Assembly: GCA_944389815.1 (NCBI GenBank)
Contig: CALXNS010000016.1
Span: 23,679 to 87,678 of the forward strand
Length of the DNA stretch: 64,000 nt
Origin: an uncultured Victivallis sp.
GTDB taxonomy: Bacteria; Verrucomicrobiota; Lentisphaeria; Victivallales; Victivallaceae
Direction: 5' to 3'
Shown: positions 54,706-63,634 of the stretch, piece after piece
How positions within the stretch are numbered: the first letter of the stretch is position 1
Layout: each line of letters opens with the position of its first letter
Notes under the pieces: model-generated
What the model saw: the letters and a program-made list of their open reading frames with translations, nothing else
Databases searched by the model: none
Told to the model about the DNA's origin: nothing
Translations under genes and position numbers: made by a program

Positions 54706-56631
54706 TCAACGCAGGAAGGAAAACGCTTCGATCGTTACGTTCCCTGCGAGATCTTCCGCCGCGGCGGGCGTCCCGATCGCACCGAGATGCCCCCAGCGAA
54801 TGCGGGACGCCGTCGGAATCTTCACCGGTGACGCCGCACTCCAGCCGGTTCGTTTGAACTGCGCCAGCGGGATAATCACATCCACGCTCTCATTCTCGGA
54901 TGGCGCAGGCAAATTCTCATAAATTCCGCTGACACCGCCTTCTTCCTGCAGAACGCAGACCATTTTCATCCCGGCGGGAATTTTCCCGCGGTAGGCGAGA
55001 CGGACGAACCGCGCCTCCGGAGAAACGCTCTCTTCGGGCATGTTGTTCCGCGCATAAATCCAGTTGTGCTTGCCCGGCACCGCCGTAAACGTCAGGGAAT
55101 GATCCTTCCACGCCGCCGCAGCGTCGTCGTTTTTCGAGAGATCCCAGTACACCTTCGGCAAGGTGAACACATCGGGCGCGGGAGCGGTCAGAAGATCAAG
55201 GTAACGGTGTTCGAGACCGCCTTCGCCGTTCTCGCCCTCCGACGCGATTTTACGCACCGGAGGCAACATTCGTGCGCGACCGTCGACCTTCGCCGTGACC
55301 GGAATGATCGCCGGATCTTCGCCCGGATCAAGTTCGATTTCGCCGATCGTCAACCCGGCATTGAGTTCCACTTCCCGCCCGGCAAGCTCGGTCCGGCGCG
55401 GCGCTTTCAAATTCGCCCAGTAAAAGAGCCGGGGCGCGAATTCCGGCGCAACCCAGGCGCCTGCGTTGTAGACCGGTGCTTTCGACGCGACGCCCGCCGG
55501 CGCCCGGAAGGGATAACAGACCACCAGTTTTTCCTTTTCCACCCCCGGCTGTTCGCCGTTTTTGAACCATTGATTGTAATAGCCGACGATGTCAAGAATT
55601 TCCGATCCCTTGTTCGAGGACGGCCAGATGTCATGATCCTCGTTGAGATCGTTCCAGGTCATCGTGACCATGCGCGTCGCTCCCGCTTTCATCGCGGCGT
55701 TGTAGACGTCGTGAAGGCGCTGGAAATCCGGCTGGGTGTAATCCCGCCGCCGGCGGTGATACCCGCAGCTCTGCGTCCAGTAATAGGGGATTTTATTCAA
55801 CCGCGAGGAGATATCCGCCTGATACTCCGTCAGGCACGCCGTCGGCGACGCGGGCGCGAAGAAATAAGCCGCTTCGGCGATGTCGTTCCATTCGCCATCC
55901 CGGTCGTGCGGTCGCACGTCGGAGACAAAGAAGAATTCGTTGCCGCGCTCGCGCAGCTCCTTCCACACCTCCCGCCAGCCGCCGTCCGGCATCGGAGCGC
56001 CCGACACCGGGGCGGCCTTCGGCGCGTAAACGCAGTCGGTCTGGAAATGGATGATCCCGACTTTGCCGTTTTCGCGCCACTTCGCAGGAGAATCCGGTGA
56101 GAGTTTCAACGCACCCTCCAGGATCTTCACCCATTCCGCTTTGGTGATGTTCCGGTATTTGGGATACCGGGCCGACTGGTTGGCGACATCAGCGAAAATG
56201 CCCAGCTTCAAACCGGTCTCCTCCGCCGCGCGCATCCATTCGAAATAATTCGAAAAATAATAGAACGGCTCGTTGATCGTCGTCAGCGGCCGCGACGGAT
56301 CGTAATCCGGAATCGGCAGCATGTCGAAATAAACCATGTCGAAATTCGCCGCCTTGATCCGTTTCATGTGTTCGAGCGCGGCGGCATGTTCGAGCGCGGC
56401 ATAACCGTCACCACCGTACAGAACAGCCTTCTCCGGCAGCCGCACCAGCGGCAGCGGAAAATTCCGACTCTCATTCGGAGCGTTCTTACAGTTGCGGTAA
56501 TCGTAGGAATCCAACGCCTCGCGGGCAACCGGGCTGATGAAGGAGAGCACCACCACCGCAGTGTCGCGTTGAACTTCGGCAGAAACCACCAGTGTCGCGC
56601 CCAGAAGCGCCGCAATTAAAATTCGCTTCAT
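54706..56631 (-). CDS. Exported GH71-like (alpha-1,3-glucanase-type) glycoside hydrolase
   Basis: 641 residues from the ATG at 56631 (MKRILIAALLGATLVVSAE, a Sec signal); the frame extends 26 codons upstream into the pseudopilin gene. The barrel shows KRIKAANFDMVYFDMLPIPDYD, GLKLGIFADVANQ, FFFVSDVRPHDRDGEWNDIAEA and MVTMTWNDLNEDHDIWPS, the last being characteristic of GH71/GH99-like enzymes. C-terminal beta domains follow from about residue 400. The substrate is an alpha-glucan by family, but the match is by motif only. It lies 4 bases behind the pseudopilin. Confidence 0.78.
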   Translation of the reverse strand: MKRILIAALLGATLVVSAEVQRDTAVVVLSFISPVAREALDSYDYRNCKNAPNESRNFPLPLVRLPEKAVLYGGDGYAALEHAAALEHMKRIKAANFDMVYFDMLPIPDYDPSRPLTTINEPFYYFSNYFEWMRAAEETGLKLGIFADVANQSARYPKYRNITKAEWVKILEGALKLSPDSPAKWRENGKVGIIHFQTDCVYAPKAAPVSGAPMPDGGWREVWKELRERGNEFFFVSDVRPHDRDGEWNDIAEAAYFFAPASPTACLTEYQADISSRLNKIPYYWTQSCGYHRRRRDYTQPDFQRLHDVYNAAMKAGATRMVTMTWNDLNEDHDIWPSSNKGSEILDIVGYYNQWFKNGEQPGVEKEKLVVCYPFRAPAGVASKAPVYNAGAWVAPEFAPRLFYWANLKAPRRTELAGREVELNAGLTIGEIELDPGEDPAIIPVTAKVDGRARMLPPVRKIASEGENGEGGLEHRYLDLLTAPAPDVFTLPKVYWDLSKNDDAAAAWKDHSLTFTAVPGKHNWIYARNNMPEESVSPEARFVRLAYRGKIPAGMKMVCVLQEEGGVSGIYENLPAPSENESVDVIIPLAQFKRTGWSAASPVKIPTASRIRWGHLGAIGTPAAAEDLAGNVTIEAFSFLR

Positions 56632-56635
56632 AAAA

Positions 56636-57364
56636 TCACCACCACGCATAATAAACTTTTTCCGAATTATACAATTCACTCCATTTATGATATTCCACAT
56701 GGCCGTCACCGAATGTTACGTTGCACCCGTCCGCGTGCCAGTCGGCCGGCTGTTTGGCTCCGTTTCCCATCCAGTCGACGTGGGTGCGCAGCCGCGACTC
56801 CCCTGCCGTCAACGGCGTCGAGCCGACCCGGCGCATCATCGCATCGGACAAAACGATCCGTCTCGCCACCTGATCGCTCGAACCGCGCAGTTTACTCTTT
56901 TCGCCGCGATTGTATCCCCAGCCGTACCCCATGAGCGTCCCGTCCCAGGTGATGGGACCGAGCGTGTAGGGAGCGTATCCCGCCCCCCAGTAATCCGCCG
57001 TCGACTCCTGCATGGCGCTGTTGACGCTCGGACAACTCCAGACGCAGCCGGGGTTCCATTTGACGCTGCCGGCAGCCTCGCTGGTCCACTCCTTCACCGG
57101 AAGATACACCGCGCATAAATTAGTCCACCACCGCTTGGTGGCGTCACTCGAATGTCCGGTTGCATTGGCCAGCGGATAGAAGTCATTGTTGTCTCCACGA
57201 TAAAACGCAATCGACGACATGATCTGTTTGAGGTTGGAAGTGCATTGCGCGGTCCGGGCTCGTTCCCGAGCCTGATTGAGTGCGGGCAACAGCATTGAAG
57301 CAAGGATGGCGATAATTGCGATAACAACCAGTAATTCAATGAGTGTAAACAGCTTCCAACGCAT
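56636..57364 (-). CDS. Pseudopilin-like protein (prepilin N-terminal cleavage/methylation domain)
   Basis: 242 residues from the ATG at 57364 (GGAG 8 bases upstream); the longer open frame overlaps the regulator. The leader MRWKL is followed by [17 protein letters not shown], then [20 protein letters not shown]. The C-terminal motif [12 protein letters not shown] matches H-X9-DG exactly. The gene is squeezed between the GntR regulator (5 bases) and the GH71-like enzyme (4 bases), so the three are certainly co-transcribed. Confidence 0.92.
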   Translation of the reverse strand: MRWKLFTLIELLVVIAIIAILASMLLPALNQARERARTAQCTSNLKQIMSSIAFYRGDNNDFYPLANATGHSSDATKRWWTNLCAVYLPVKEWTSEAAGSVKWNPGCVWSCPSVNSAMQESTADYWGAGYAPYTLGPITWDGTLMGYGWGYNRGEKSKLRGSSDQVARRIVLSDAMMRRVGSTPLTAGESRLRTHVDWMGNGAKQPADWHADGCNVTFGDGHVEYHKWSELYNSEKVYYAWW

Positions 57365-57369
57365 CGAAA

Positions 57370-58545
57370 CTACTCCTTTTGTTTTATGGTCGTTCCCTGT
57401 TTCCAGGAGGCTTGACAGGAAAAGCCGCCGAACGGCGCATCCGGTGTTCGAATCCGCTGCAGCAATATCTCCACCGTGAACGCGCCGAAACGGGCGGGAT
57501 CGAATTCCAGGCGACTCCACTCTTCGATATCAGCGATTTCTCCGCCGCGGTTGGCCAGCGTGACCACGCCGATGTCGCGTCCCGGAACCAGACCGCGCGC
57601 CCGGAGGAGATCCGCGCATCCGGGCAGAAAATGATCGTCTGCGATATACAACGCGTCCGGCGGGTTCCGTTCGAAAAGCGCCCGAAGCGAAATTGCCAGC
57701 CCGGCGCCGAGCGGTCCCGGCAACGTGATGACCTCCTCATAATCCAGCCCGGCTCTCTGAATCGTCCAGGAGTAACAACGTCGTTCCGGTTGTGAACCGT
57801 GGACGATATCCTCCATGGTCACCAGCGCGATCCGGCGATATCCGGCCTCGACAAGTTTCAGCAAACCGCGGTGCAGCGCTTCATTCGTATCGAACTGAAT
57901 CAGAGGTTCTCCGGAAATCGGGACGCTGCCCGTCCAGTAATAGACCATCGGCGGAGGATTGCCGTCGAATGCCAGACGTGCGGCGGCGTTGAAATTTTCC
58001 GCCCAGGCGTTCTCGACAATATAACCGTCGCACGGCGCCCGACGGAGTTCTTCGGCGAGCTCCTCCGCGGTTTTGAATACCTCCAGCCCCTGTTGATATT
58101 CGCGATACGGAACGGGGATATGGCCGGCTTCGCTCAGGCTGAGGACGACGCCGTCATAGAAGTTGCAGTTCGTCCGGGTCAGCAGCCGGATTTCGGCGGG
58201 AAGCCCGATCCGCAGACGCTGACCGTCAAACTGAATCGCATCGCCGGAGTGAGTTTCACATGCCGGTTGGAAAATCTGGTCCGGCAACACCCGGGTCCGC
58301 GCGGCAACCATTTCGCGCGGAGGCGCCTTCTGTTCCGGAAACACCTTCCGCACAAATGTCCCGGAACCCCGGCAGCGCGAAATGAATCCCCGTTCCACCA
58401 GATCGTCAAGCGCACGACGGATTTTCTGGCGGCTTTCTCCCAGAATGCAGGCAAGATCCGGTTCGGAACGCAGTCGAACCCCGCCGCGGCAAGGCGGTTG
58501 ACTCAGAAAAAATTCAAAAAGACCGATCAGTTCATCCCGTTTCAT
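57370..58545 (-). CDS. GntR-type transcriptional regulator with LacI-like sugar-binding domain
   Basis: 391 residues. The winged helix at about 1-70 ([43 protein letters not shown]) is followed by a periplasmic-binding-protein-like domain (about 105-385; [47 protein letters not shown]). First gene of module C. Its promoter has a palindrome between the -35 and -10 boxes, so autoregulation with the pseudopilin and glycosidase genes is likely. The sugar ligand is unknown. Confidence 0.9.
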   Translation of the reverse strand: MKRDELIGLFEFFLSQPPCRGGVRLRSEPDLACILGESRQKIRRALDDLVERGFISRCRGSGTFVRKVFPEQKAPPREMVAARTRVLPDQIFQPACETHSGDAIQFDGQRLRIGLPAEIRLLTRTNCNFYDGVVLSLSEAGHIPVPYREYQQGLEVFKTAEELAEELRRAPCDGYIVENAWAENFNAAARLAFDGNPPPMVYYWTGSVPISGEPLIQFDTNEALHRGLLKLVEAGYRRIALVTMEDIVHGSQPERRCYSWTIQRAGLDYEEVITLPGPLGAGLAISLRALFERNPPDALYIADDHFLPGCADLLRARGLVPGRDIGVVTLANRGGEIADIEEWSRLEFDPARFGAFTVEILLQRIRTPDAPFGGFSCQASWKQGTTIKQKE

Positions 58546-58575
58546 CCAGCCAATCCCTCAATAATGTTTGGATTA

Positions 58576-58604
58576 ATTATGATTCAACATGTTTGAAAAA
58601 GCAA
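58576..58604 (-). promoter_or_regulatory. Promoter and operator of module C
   Basis: TTGCTT (58599-58604), 17 bases, CATAAT (58576-58581) on the minus strand. The spacer holds a palindrome with perfect arms TTCAA (58583-58587) and TTGAA (58593-58597) around CATGT, a position that would block RNA polymerase. The predicted leader is about 25 bases. Confidence 0.75.
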
Positions 58605-58658
58605 CTGCATTCTCTGCATCGAGCAATCTTTTTTCCCAAAAAATGGACAATTCCAGCG

Positions 58659-59513
58659 TTATTTGTCCACCCTCAATCGCGAAAACACCCGCCGGGCGTT
58701 TTCAAAGAAAACCTCTTCATGGTGTTCTGCCGGAATCAGTTCCCGGATCAGCGCGCCATAGGCTTCAAGATTGGTGAGCGGCCAATCCGTTCCATAGAGA
58801 AATTTCCCGTAATCGGACAAATAGGTAATCCAGCATTTGAGATGTTCCACATAACCATGATAATGCGTCACAAACCATTTCGGCTCGAAATTCCCGACCG
58901 CCAGCCCGGAAAGATCGATGAAGACATTGTCGTTCTTTGCCGCAACTTCCGTCGCGTCGACGATCCAGGGGTTGCCGAAGTGCGCCATGACGAACCGTGT
59001 CTCCGGAAAATCGGCGGCAACTTCATCGATCGTCAATGGATGCGCATATTTGACCAGGCCGTGCCCGCCGGCGGTATCTCCGGTGTGGAAAACCACCGGC
59101 AGCCTATGGCGGCCGGCAAGTTCATAAAACGGCCGGTAGTAGGCGTCCGCAGCATAACGCTTCCGGTATCCGAGATAAATCTTGATTCCTGCGCAGTGCG
59201 GGTCGCGAAACTGTCGTTCAAATGCCTCAAGGAGTGTCGGAGACGGCTGCTGTGCTCCCGCCGATTCATCCCCGTTCACTCCGGCACAGTAATAAAGTTT
59301 ATCGCCCAGCTCCCCGGATGCGAAATCCGGTACGCCCGGTTCCTCTGCTTCCGGATTGCCGCGGCCGGTTCCCATGGCGACTGCCGCACAGATGCCGAGA
59401 CGGTTCATCTCCGAAAGAAGGTGTCCCGGCGAATTCACGTGGCCGGCGGCAAGCGCGGTGTCGTCGAATCCGCCTCCGCAATGAAAATGCATGTGCGCAT
59501 CGATGATTTTCAT
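58659..59513 (-). CDS. Amidohydrolase family protein (TIM-barrel metal-dependent hydrolase)
   Basis: 284 residues from the ATG at 59513 (GGAGG 10 bases upstream). MKIIDAHMHFH carries the first metal-binding His pair. GIKIYLGYRKRYAADAYYRPFYELAGRHRLPVVFHTGDT, FVMAHFGNPW and YGTDWPLTN complete the amidohydrolase_2 pattern with the final Asp. Members are hydrolases or decarboxylases of small cyclic substrates; the substrate here is unknown. It is a single gene with its own promoter region. Confidence 0.88.
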   Translation of the reverse strand: MKIIDAHMHFHCGGGFDDTALAAGHVNSPGHLLSEMNRLGICAAVAMGTGRGNPEAEEPGVPDFASGELGDKLYYCAGVNGDESAGAQQPSPTLLEAFERQFRDPHCAGIKIYLGYRKRYAADAYYRPFYELAGRHRLPVVFHTGDTAGGHGLVKYAHPLTIDEVAADFPETRFVMAHFGNPWIVDATEVAAKNDNVFIDLSGLAVGNFEPKWFVTHYHGYVEHLKCWITYLSDYGKFLYGTDWPLTNLEAYGALIRELIPAEHHEEVFFENARRVFSRLRVDK

Positions 59514-59561
59514 TTTATTATATCCTCCATTCTCCCGCATTTTTTTATGAATAATAATATA

Positions 59562-59569
59562 AAGCGCTT
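59562..59569 (-). promoter_or_regulatory. Palindrome AAGCGCTT upstream of the amidohydrolase
   Basis: On the minus strand a possible promoter TGGACA - 18 bases - TATTAT precedes the amidohydrolase; the spacer contains GGAAGCGCTTTA with the palindromic core AAGCGCTT, in the style of a LacI-family half-site pair. Confidence 0.4.
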
Positions 59570-60299
59570 CCGATCAATGTCCAGGAGCGGTACAAATCCT
59601 TTTCTCCAAGTCTTCGACGGTTCCTGACATAACTTCCGGGCGTTATTCCCCCAAAGCTCAACGATGAAATGGGAAATCGACCGCCGTTGCACCGGGATCA
59701 ATTGACGCCACGGCAACAGGGATTGCAATGTCGCTCAATCCCTTTTACTATACACAGCAGCCACGCAGATTTCAACAACGCTCAGCCCTGTGCCTTCTTC
59801 AAGCGTCCGTTGCACGCCGCGACCGACGCGGTTCCGGTGTGAGGAGAGACGCGGAAATTCCGAATCGATTGACGGTTCCGGCAAATGAACCGTCTTCGTG
59901 TTCATGGCGGAACACCCGGCCGTCGCCGCGAGGCCGTATTTGAATTCCTCCCATCCGGATATTGCGGTCGGACTCGAAATTCTGAACAACTCGACCTGGT
60001 GTGAAATGCCCGTCAAGTCAATTTGCAAGGTGAAAACAACGTCTTTATGAAAGGTCGTGCGTTTTCAAAATCCCGGGCCGAGTTGCGCCGGAAGCTCCGG
60101 AAGCTTCGGAAGGGGGGCGGCACGCCCAAGATCGGACGCCTTGCCTGACGAACCGGATGAAATTCTATTCCGGCGCTTGTAATCGGAAAACAGGCGGGAT
60201 ATAGTAATTCAAAGGATTTTACACCAGTGAAAAGTTGTCCCCACGGGGGAGAGGCGCAAATGCGGAACTTCACCGGACAGAACAAAGGATTGTACTGCC
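59570..60299. other. Poorly coding intergenic region
   Basis: About 730 bases with no convincing gene. A minus-strand frame at 59735-60028 (97 codons) ends in TGLSVVEICVAAVYSKRD, faintly like an AraC-type helix, and may be a gene remnant. A 33-codon basic frame lies at 60047-60148 on the plus strand. Neither has a good ribosome binding site. Confidence 0.4.
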
Positions 60300-60587
60300 A
60301 TGGCTCCGGATTCAGATCAGTATGTTGGCGTAACGGAAGAAGAAATGACCCTGGAACATTATCCCTGCGGGCTCGAAGCCGGCAATTACATTGTTCCGAA
60401 GGAGGATATTTATGTTACCGATGAAGCGGGCACCCCATCCCTTTACCTGAAAAAAGGGACGCGCTGTCTGGTGCTCACGGGAAATCCCCGGGAGCCGGAG
60501 ATCATCTGGTTCAGAGTTTGTGCGACGGGAGAAGTCGCCACATGGGATGAAACGATTCCGGACTTTTTTGCGCCGGCGCCTCCCTGA
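60300..60587 (+). CDS. Small protein of unknown function
   Basis: 95 residues, acidic, no leader. The body EAGNYIVPKEDIYVTDEAGTPSLYLKKGTRCLVLTG reads like a small beta-barrel (SH3-like) fold, and codon use matches neighbouring genes. AAGGA lies 10 bases before the ATG. There is no partner in an operon; the purine permease starts 330 bases downstream. I do not recognise a family. Confidence 0.55.
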   Translation: MAPDSDQYVGVTEEEMTLEHYPCGLEAGNYIVPKEDIYVTDEAGTPSLYLKKGTRCLVLTGNPREPEIIWFRVCATGEVATWDETIPDFFAPAPP

Positions 60588-60742
60588 CCGGCAATCCGGA
60601 AAACTTCACCATCCCTTTCGATCCCGGCACGTTTGAGGAATGAGACCGTGAACTCGTATTCACCTGGGGCGACGTAGAAGTTTCCGACGTGGATTTCGTT
60701 TTCCGATGGCGGGTTCGGGCTTCTGCCGGAAAAACGGAATGA
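60549..60742 (+). pseudogene. Possible broken reading frame behind the small protein gene
   Basis: Frame 2 reads LTGNPENFTIPFDPGTFEE, then a TGA stop, then DRELVFTWGDVEVSDVDFV and on to KTE before a second stop. The text on both sides of the first stop looks like one protein-coding sequence of native codon use, and LTGNP is also found in the preceding 95-residue protein. It may be a decayed duplicate or a gene with a nonsense mutation; the evidence is weak. Confidence 0.3.
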
Positions 60743-60916
60743 CGAGTAAATGCGCCGGTTATCATTTTCTGCTGCATATTACAGGAAGTTCGAGTTCAGT
60801 CGATATGAAAACATGGATCAGGCTTGGCTTCCTGACGCGGGAAAATCGAATATTCCAAACTGCCAGCAGGCATCCGTGCCCTCCATCGGCGGGCAACAAT
60901 ATCAGGAACACAGAAC
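60743..60916. other. Gap before the purine permease
   Basis: No credible gene; it holds the permease leader. I see no strong promoter or riboswitch-like conserved core (no purine-riboswitch signature was recognised). Confidence 0.4.
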
Positions 60917-62284
60917 ATGAACTCCTTTCTTGATCGCTGTTTTCACTATACCTCTCTCGGCAGTTCCCTCAGAACTGAAACGATCGCCGGACTTTCCACC
61001 TTTGCGGCGATGGCGTACATCATCTGCATTCAACCTGCGCTCTTTTCCGGACAGATGACCGGTACCGTAACGGGGATGCCGTTCGGGGCACTCGTCACGA
61101 CGACCTGCATCGCCTCCGCCATCGGCACGATCCTGATGGGGGTGCTGTCGAACTATCCAATCGGACTTGCGCCGGGGATGGGGACGAATTTCTTTGTCAT
61201 GTTCAGCGTCATGGGGGCCTGCGCCGCCGCCACCGGGGGCAAAGTCGGAGATCCGGTGGTCTGGCAGACCACGATGGGGGTCGTCCTGATTTCGGGTATT
61301 CTTTTTCTGATCGTCTCGTTTACGAACCTGCGGCAGATGATGCTCCGGGCATTGAGTCCGTCGCTGAAGATCGCCATCGTGACGGGAATCGGCCTCTTCA
61401 TCGCAATGGTCGGACTCAAAAACGGCGGAATCATCGCGGTGGAAAACAATTTAATGACGCTGAAGACCGCGGTGCTGGATCCGCCTTCCCTGATTTTCTT
61501 CACCGGCCTGCTCTCGATTGCGGTTCTGCAGCATTTCAAGGTTCGCGGCAGCATTCTGATCGGCATTTGTTTATCCGCGCTGGTGGCGTTATTATGCGGC
61601 AGAATTTCGTTCCATGGAATCGTCGGGCTCCCGGCCGACCCGATGCCGCTGGTGTTCAAGGCGGACGTCGGAATGGTGTTCCGTCATATACTCGAACTCC
61701 TGCCGCTGATTTTCCTTTGTTTCTTCATGGATATGTTCGATACGATGGGGACCGTCCTCGGAGTCGCGACCAGTGCAAAACTTCTGAATAAAAACAATGA
61801 AATCGACCGGATTGAACGGATCTTCGCCGCGGACGCCACCGCGACCGTCGTGGGCGCTCTCTGCGGACAGAGCACCGTCACCTCGTATCTGGAAAGCGCC
61901 GCAGGCGCAGAAGCCGGCGGGAAAACCGGTCTCACCGCCATCGTGATCGGCGTTTGTTTTTTGCTGGCGATGTTCTTCACCCCGCTCATCACGGCGGTGG
62001 CGGGCTATCCACCGGTCACCGCCGGCGCTCTGGTCGTGGTGGGAGCAATGATGATGCGTTCCATTTCGGAGATTCACTGGGACGACTGTACCGAAGGAAT
62101 TCCCGCCTTTCTTATTTTCGCAGGCATTCCCTTCAGCAACAGCATCATCGGCGGGGTCTCCATCGGAATTATTCTTTACCCGTTCCTCAAAATCTGCTGC
62201 GGGAAACGCCGTGAACTCAACTGGTTCATCTGGCTTGCCGCCGTGGTACTGATTCTCTATCTGATTTTGCTCAACGGAAAATGA
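60917..62284 (+). CDS. AzgA-type purine (adenine/guanine/hypoxanthine) permease
   Basis: 455 residues, about 13 hydrophobic segments. ETIAGLSTFAAMAYIICIQPALF at the N-terminus, NYPIGLAPGMGTNFFVMFSV (about 75-95), FFMDMFDTMGTVLGVATSAKLL (about 273-294), and ALCGQSTVTSYLESAAGAEAGGKTGLTA (about 316-343) are the conserved blocks of the AzgA branch of NCS2-like transporters. It imports purine bases by proton symport (family knowledge). No purine-metabolism gene is adjacent. Confidence 0.92.
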   Translation: MNSFLDRCFHYTSLGSSLRTETIAGLSTFAAMAYIICIQPALFSGQMTGTVTGMPFGALVTTTCIASAIGTILMGVLSNYPIGLAPGMGTNFFVMFSVMGACAAATGGKVGDPVVWQTTMGVVLISGILFLIVSFTNLRQMMLRALSPSLKIAIVTGIGLFIAMVGLKNGGIIAVENNLMTLKTAVLDPPSLIFFTGLLSIAVLQHFKVRGSILIGICLSALVALLCGRISFHGIVGLPADPMPLVFKADVGMVFRHILELLPLIFLCFFMDMFDTMGTVLGVATSAKLLNKNNEIDRIERIFAADATATVVGALCGQSTVTSYLESAAGAEAGGKTGLTAIVIGVCFLLAMFFTPLITAVAGYPPVTAGALVVVGAMMMRSISEIHWDDCTEGIPAFLIFAGIPFSNSIIGGVSIGIILYPFLKICCGKRRELNWFIWLAAVVLILYLILLNGK

Positions 62285-62388
62285 GTGCGGCAGGAAGAGG
62301 TGATTCCTCCGGGATTTTTCTTTTCGGCCGGGAAGAGATCGCCGCGTCATCGGTATTGCCGTAAAATATCGTATACAAGGAAAGAAAA

Positions 62389-63585
62389 ATGATTCCAGAC
62401 TCTTACGATATTGTCGATTTGCTGAAGGAGTTGGACGCTGAGAAAAAATCCATCGCGGTGCGTTCCGGAATTTTCACCTTTCTTCTGGGAATCGCCTATC
62501 TTCTTGTCGGACATTTCATCTGGGAACAGATGGTCACACCGTGGAATCTCCTTCGGCAAATCGCCGCTTTCCTGCTCGCGCTGATTGCCTGGCCGCTGCT
62601 GCTGGGCGGATTCGAATGGCTCAACCGTCTGTTGCTGGCCCGCTGGCCGCGCTGTCCGGTGTGCCGGAAAAAATTGAGGACTTTCCTGCCGGCGTTGAGA
62701 CGCTGCCCGGAGTGTCACAACGTGATCGCGTATGACCGCAGGAAACGCCTTCCGGGTTACACACTCCCGCCGTCGGAAACGATGCGGGCCCGTAATCCGA
62801 ATCAGCGGAACAACTCCATCGGGATGGTGATCGGACAACTTCTGCTGTTAGCAGTAATCTTCATTCCGCTTTTTCTGATACGGGGTTTTCTTTTCCCGGA
62901 AAAAAGAAGCATGGATGTGAATCTTCCGCGCCTGACGGCATCCTGCGTTACGCTCCTGGGAGTTTTCGTTGTCTATTGTCGATTCATCGGAGTTGCCGGT
63001 GTAGAAAAATTACTGAAATTGATCGTATGGATTGATCGAAGATGTGACAAGCTCAACCGCAAGCTCGATAAGAATTACCGGAGCGTGATTCCCGCTTCAG
63101 AACACCAGTGTCCCCACTGCCACGGGGAACCGGATCCCCGGATGGCTGCAGTTACGGGCAACTGCAGCGCCTGCGGCGCGCCGCTTCTGGAAAACCATCC
63201 GGAACCGGATACAGCGGAGATGATGGCCTGGAAGAAATTGCATTGCTATGCGAAAATTCAGCGTATCGGGCTTACCTATACACTTGGAATCGCGCTGCCG
63301 TTTCTATTTCTGCTGGATATCTTTCAGAATGACTGGAAGTTCTGGGTAATCGGCGGCATTTTGTTTCTGGGAATTCCCCTGTTCTGGTGGAGCGTGATAC
63401 TGCGGAGTTTGCGCCGGAGGTGGCAGTTGAATTTCCGCTGTCCCGGGTGCCGTTATCAGAACGGGCCATCGCAGAATGCCACGGCATGGCGGTTTCTGTT
63501 GCAGACCGGTCATTGCGGTAACTGCCGCCGCAAACTTGTCCGCGATGACGATCTGGATTCTTTCCGGCGCCCTGGGACAGCGTGA
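62389..63585 (+). CDS. Membrane protein with several zinc-ribbon-like Cys pairs
   Basis: 398 residues. Five hydrophobic segments (about 27-48, 58-78, 142-165, 180-200, 300-345) alternate with cytoplasmic Cys pairs: CPVCRKK...CPECH (about 88-108), CPHCHGE...CSACG (about 244-266), and CPGCRYQ...CGNCRRK (about 360-387). Each set could bind one zinc. GAAAG precedes the ATG. No family is recognised; it may be a membrane scaffold or sensor. It ends 50 bases from the tmRNA 3' end. Confidence 0.7.
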   Translation: MIPDSYDIVDLLKELDAEKKSIAVRSGIFTFLLGIAYLLVGHFIWEQMVTPWNLLRQIAAFLLALIAWPLLLGGFEWLNRLLLARWPRCPVCRKKLRTFLPALRRCPECHNVIAYDRRKRLPGYTLPPSETMRARNPNQRNNSIGMVIGQLLLLAVIFIPLFLIRGFLFPEKRSMDVNLPRLTASCVTLLGVFVVYCRFIGVAGVEKLLKLIVWIDRRCDKLNRKLDKNYRSVIPASEHQCPHCHGEPDPRMAAVTGNCSACGAPLLENHPEPDTAEMMAWKKLHCYAKIQRIGLTYTLGIALPFLFLLDIFQNDWKFWVIGGILFLGIPLFWWSVILRSLRRRWQLNFRCPGCRYQNGPSQNATAWRFLLQTGHCGNCRRKLVRDDDLDSFRRPGTA

Positions 63586-63634
63586 AAAACATCATGACAT
63601 GGTTTGATTATAATAAATGCTTTGCATCGTAATT

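Noticed and set aside
60047..60148. 33-codon basic frame (Lys/Arg-rich)
   Set aside because: Poorly spaced ribosome binding site and no homology I recognise; probably chance.
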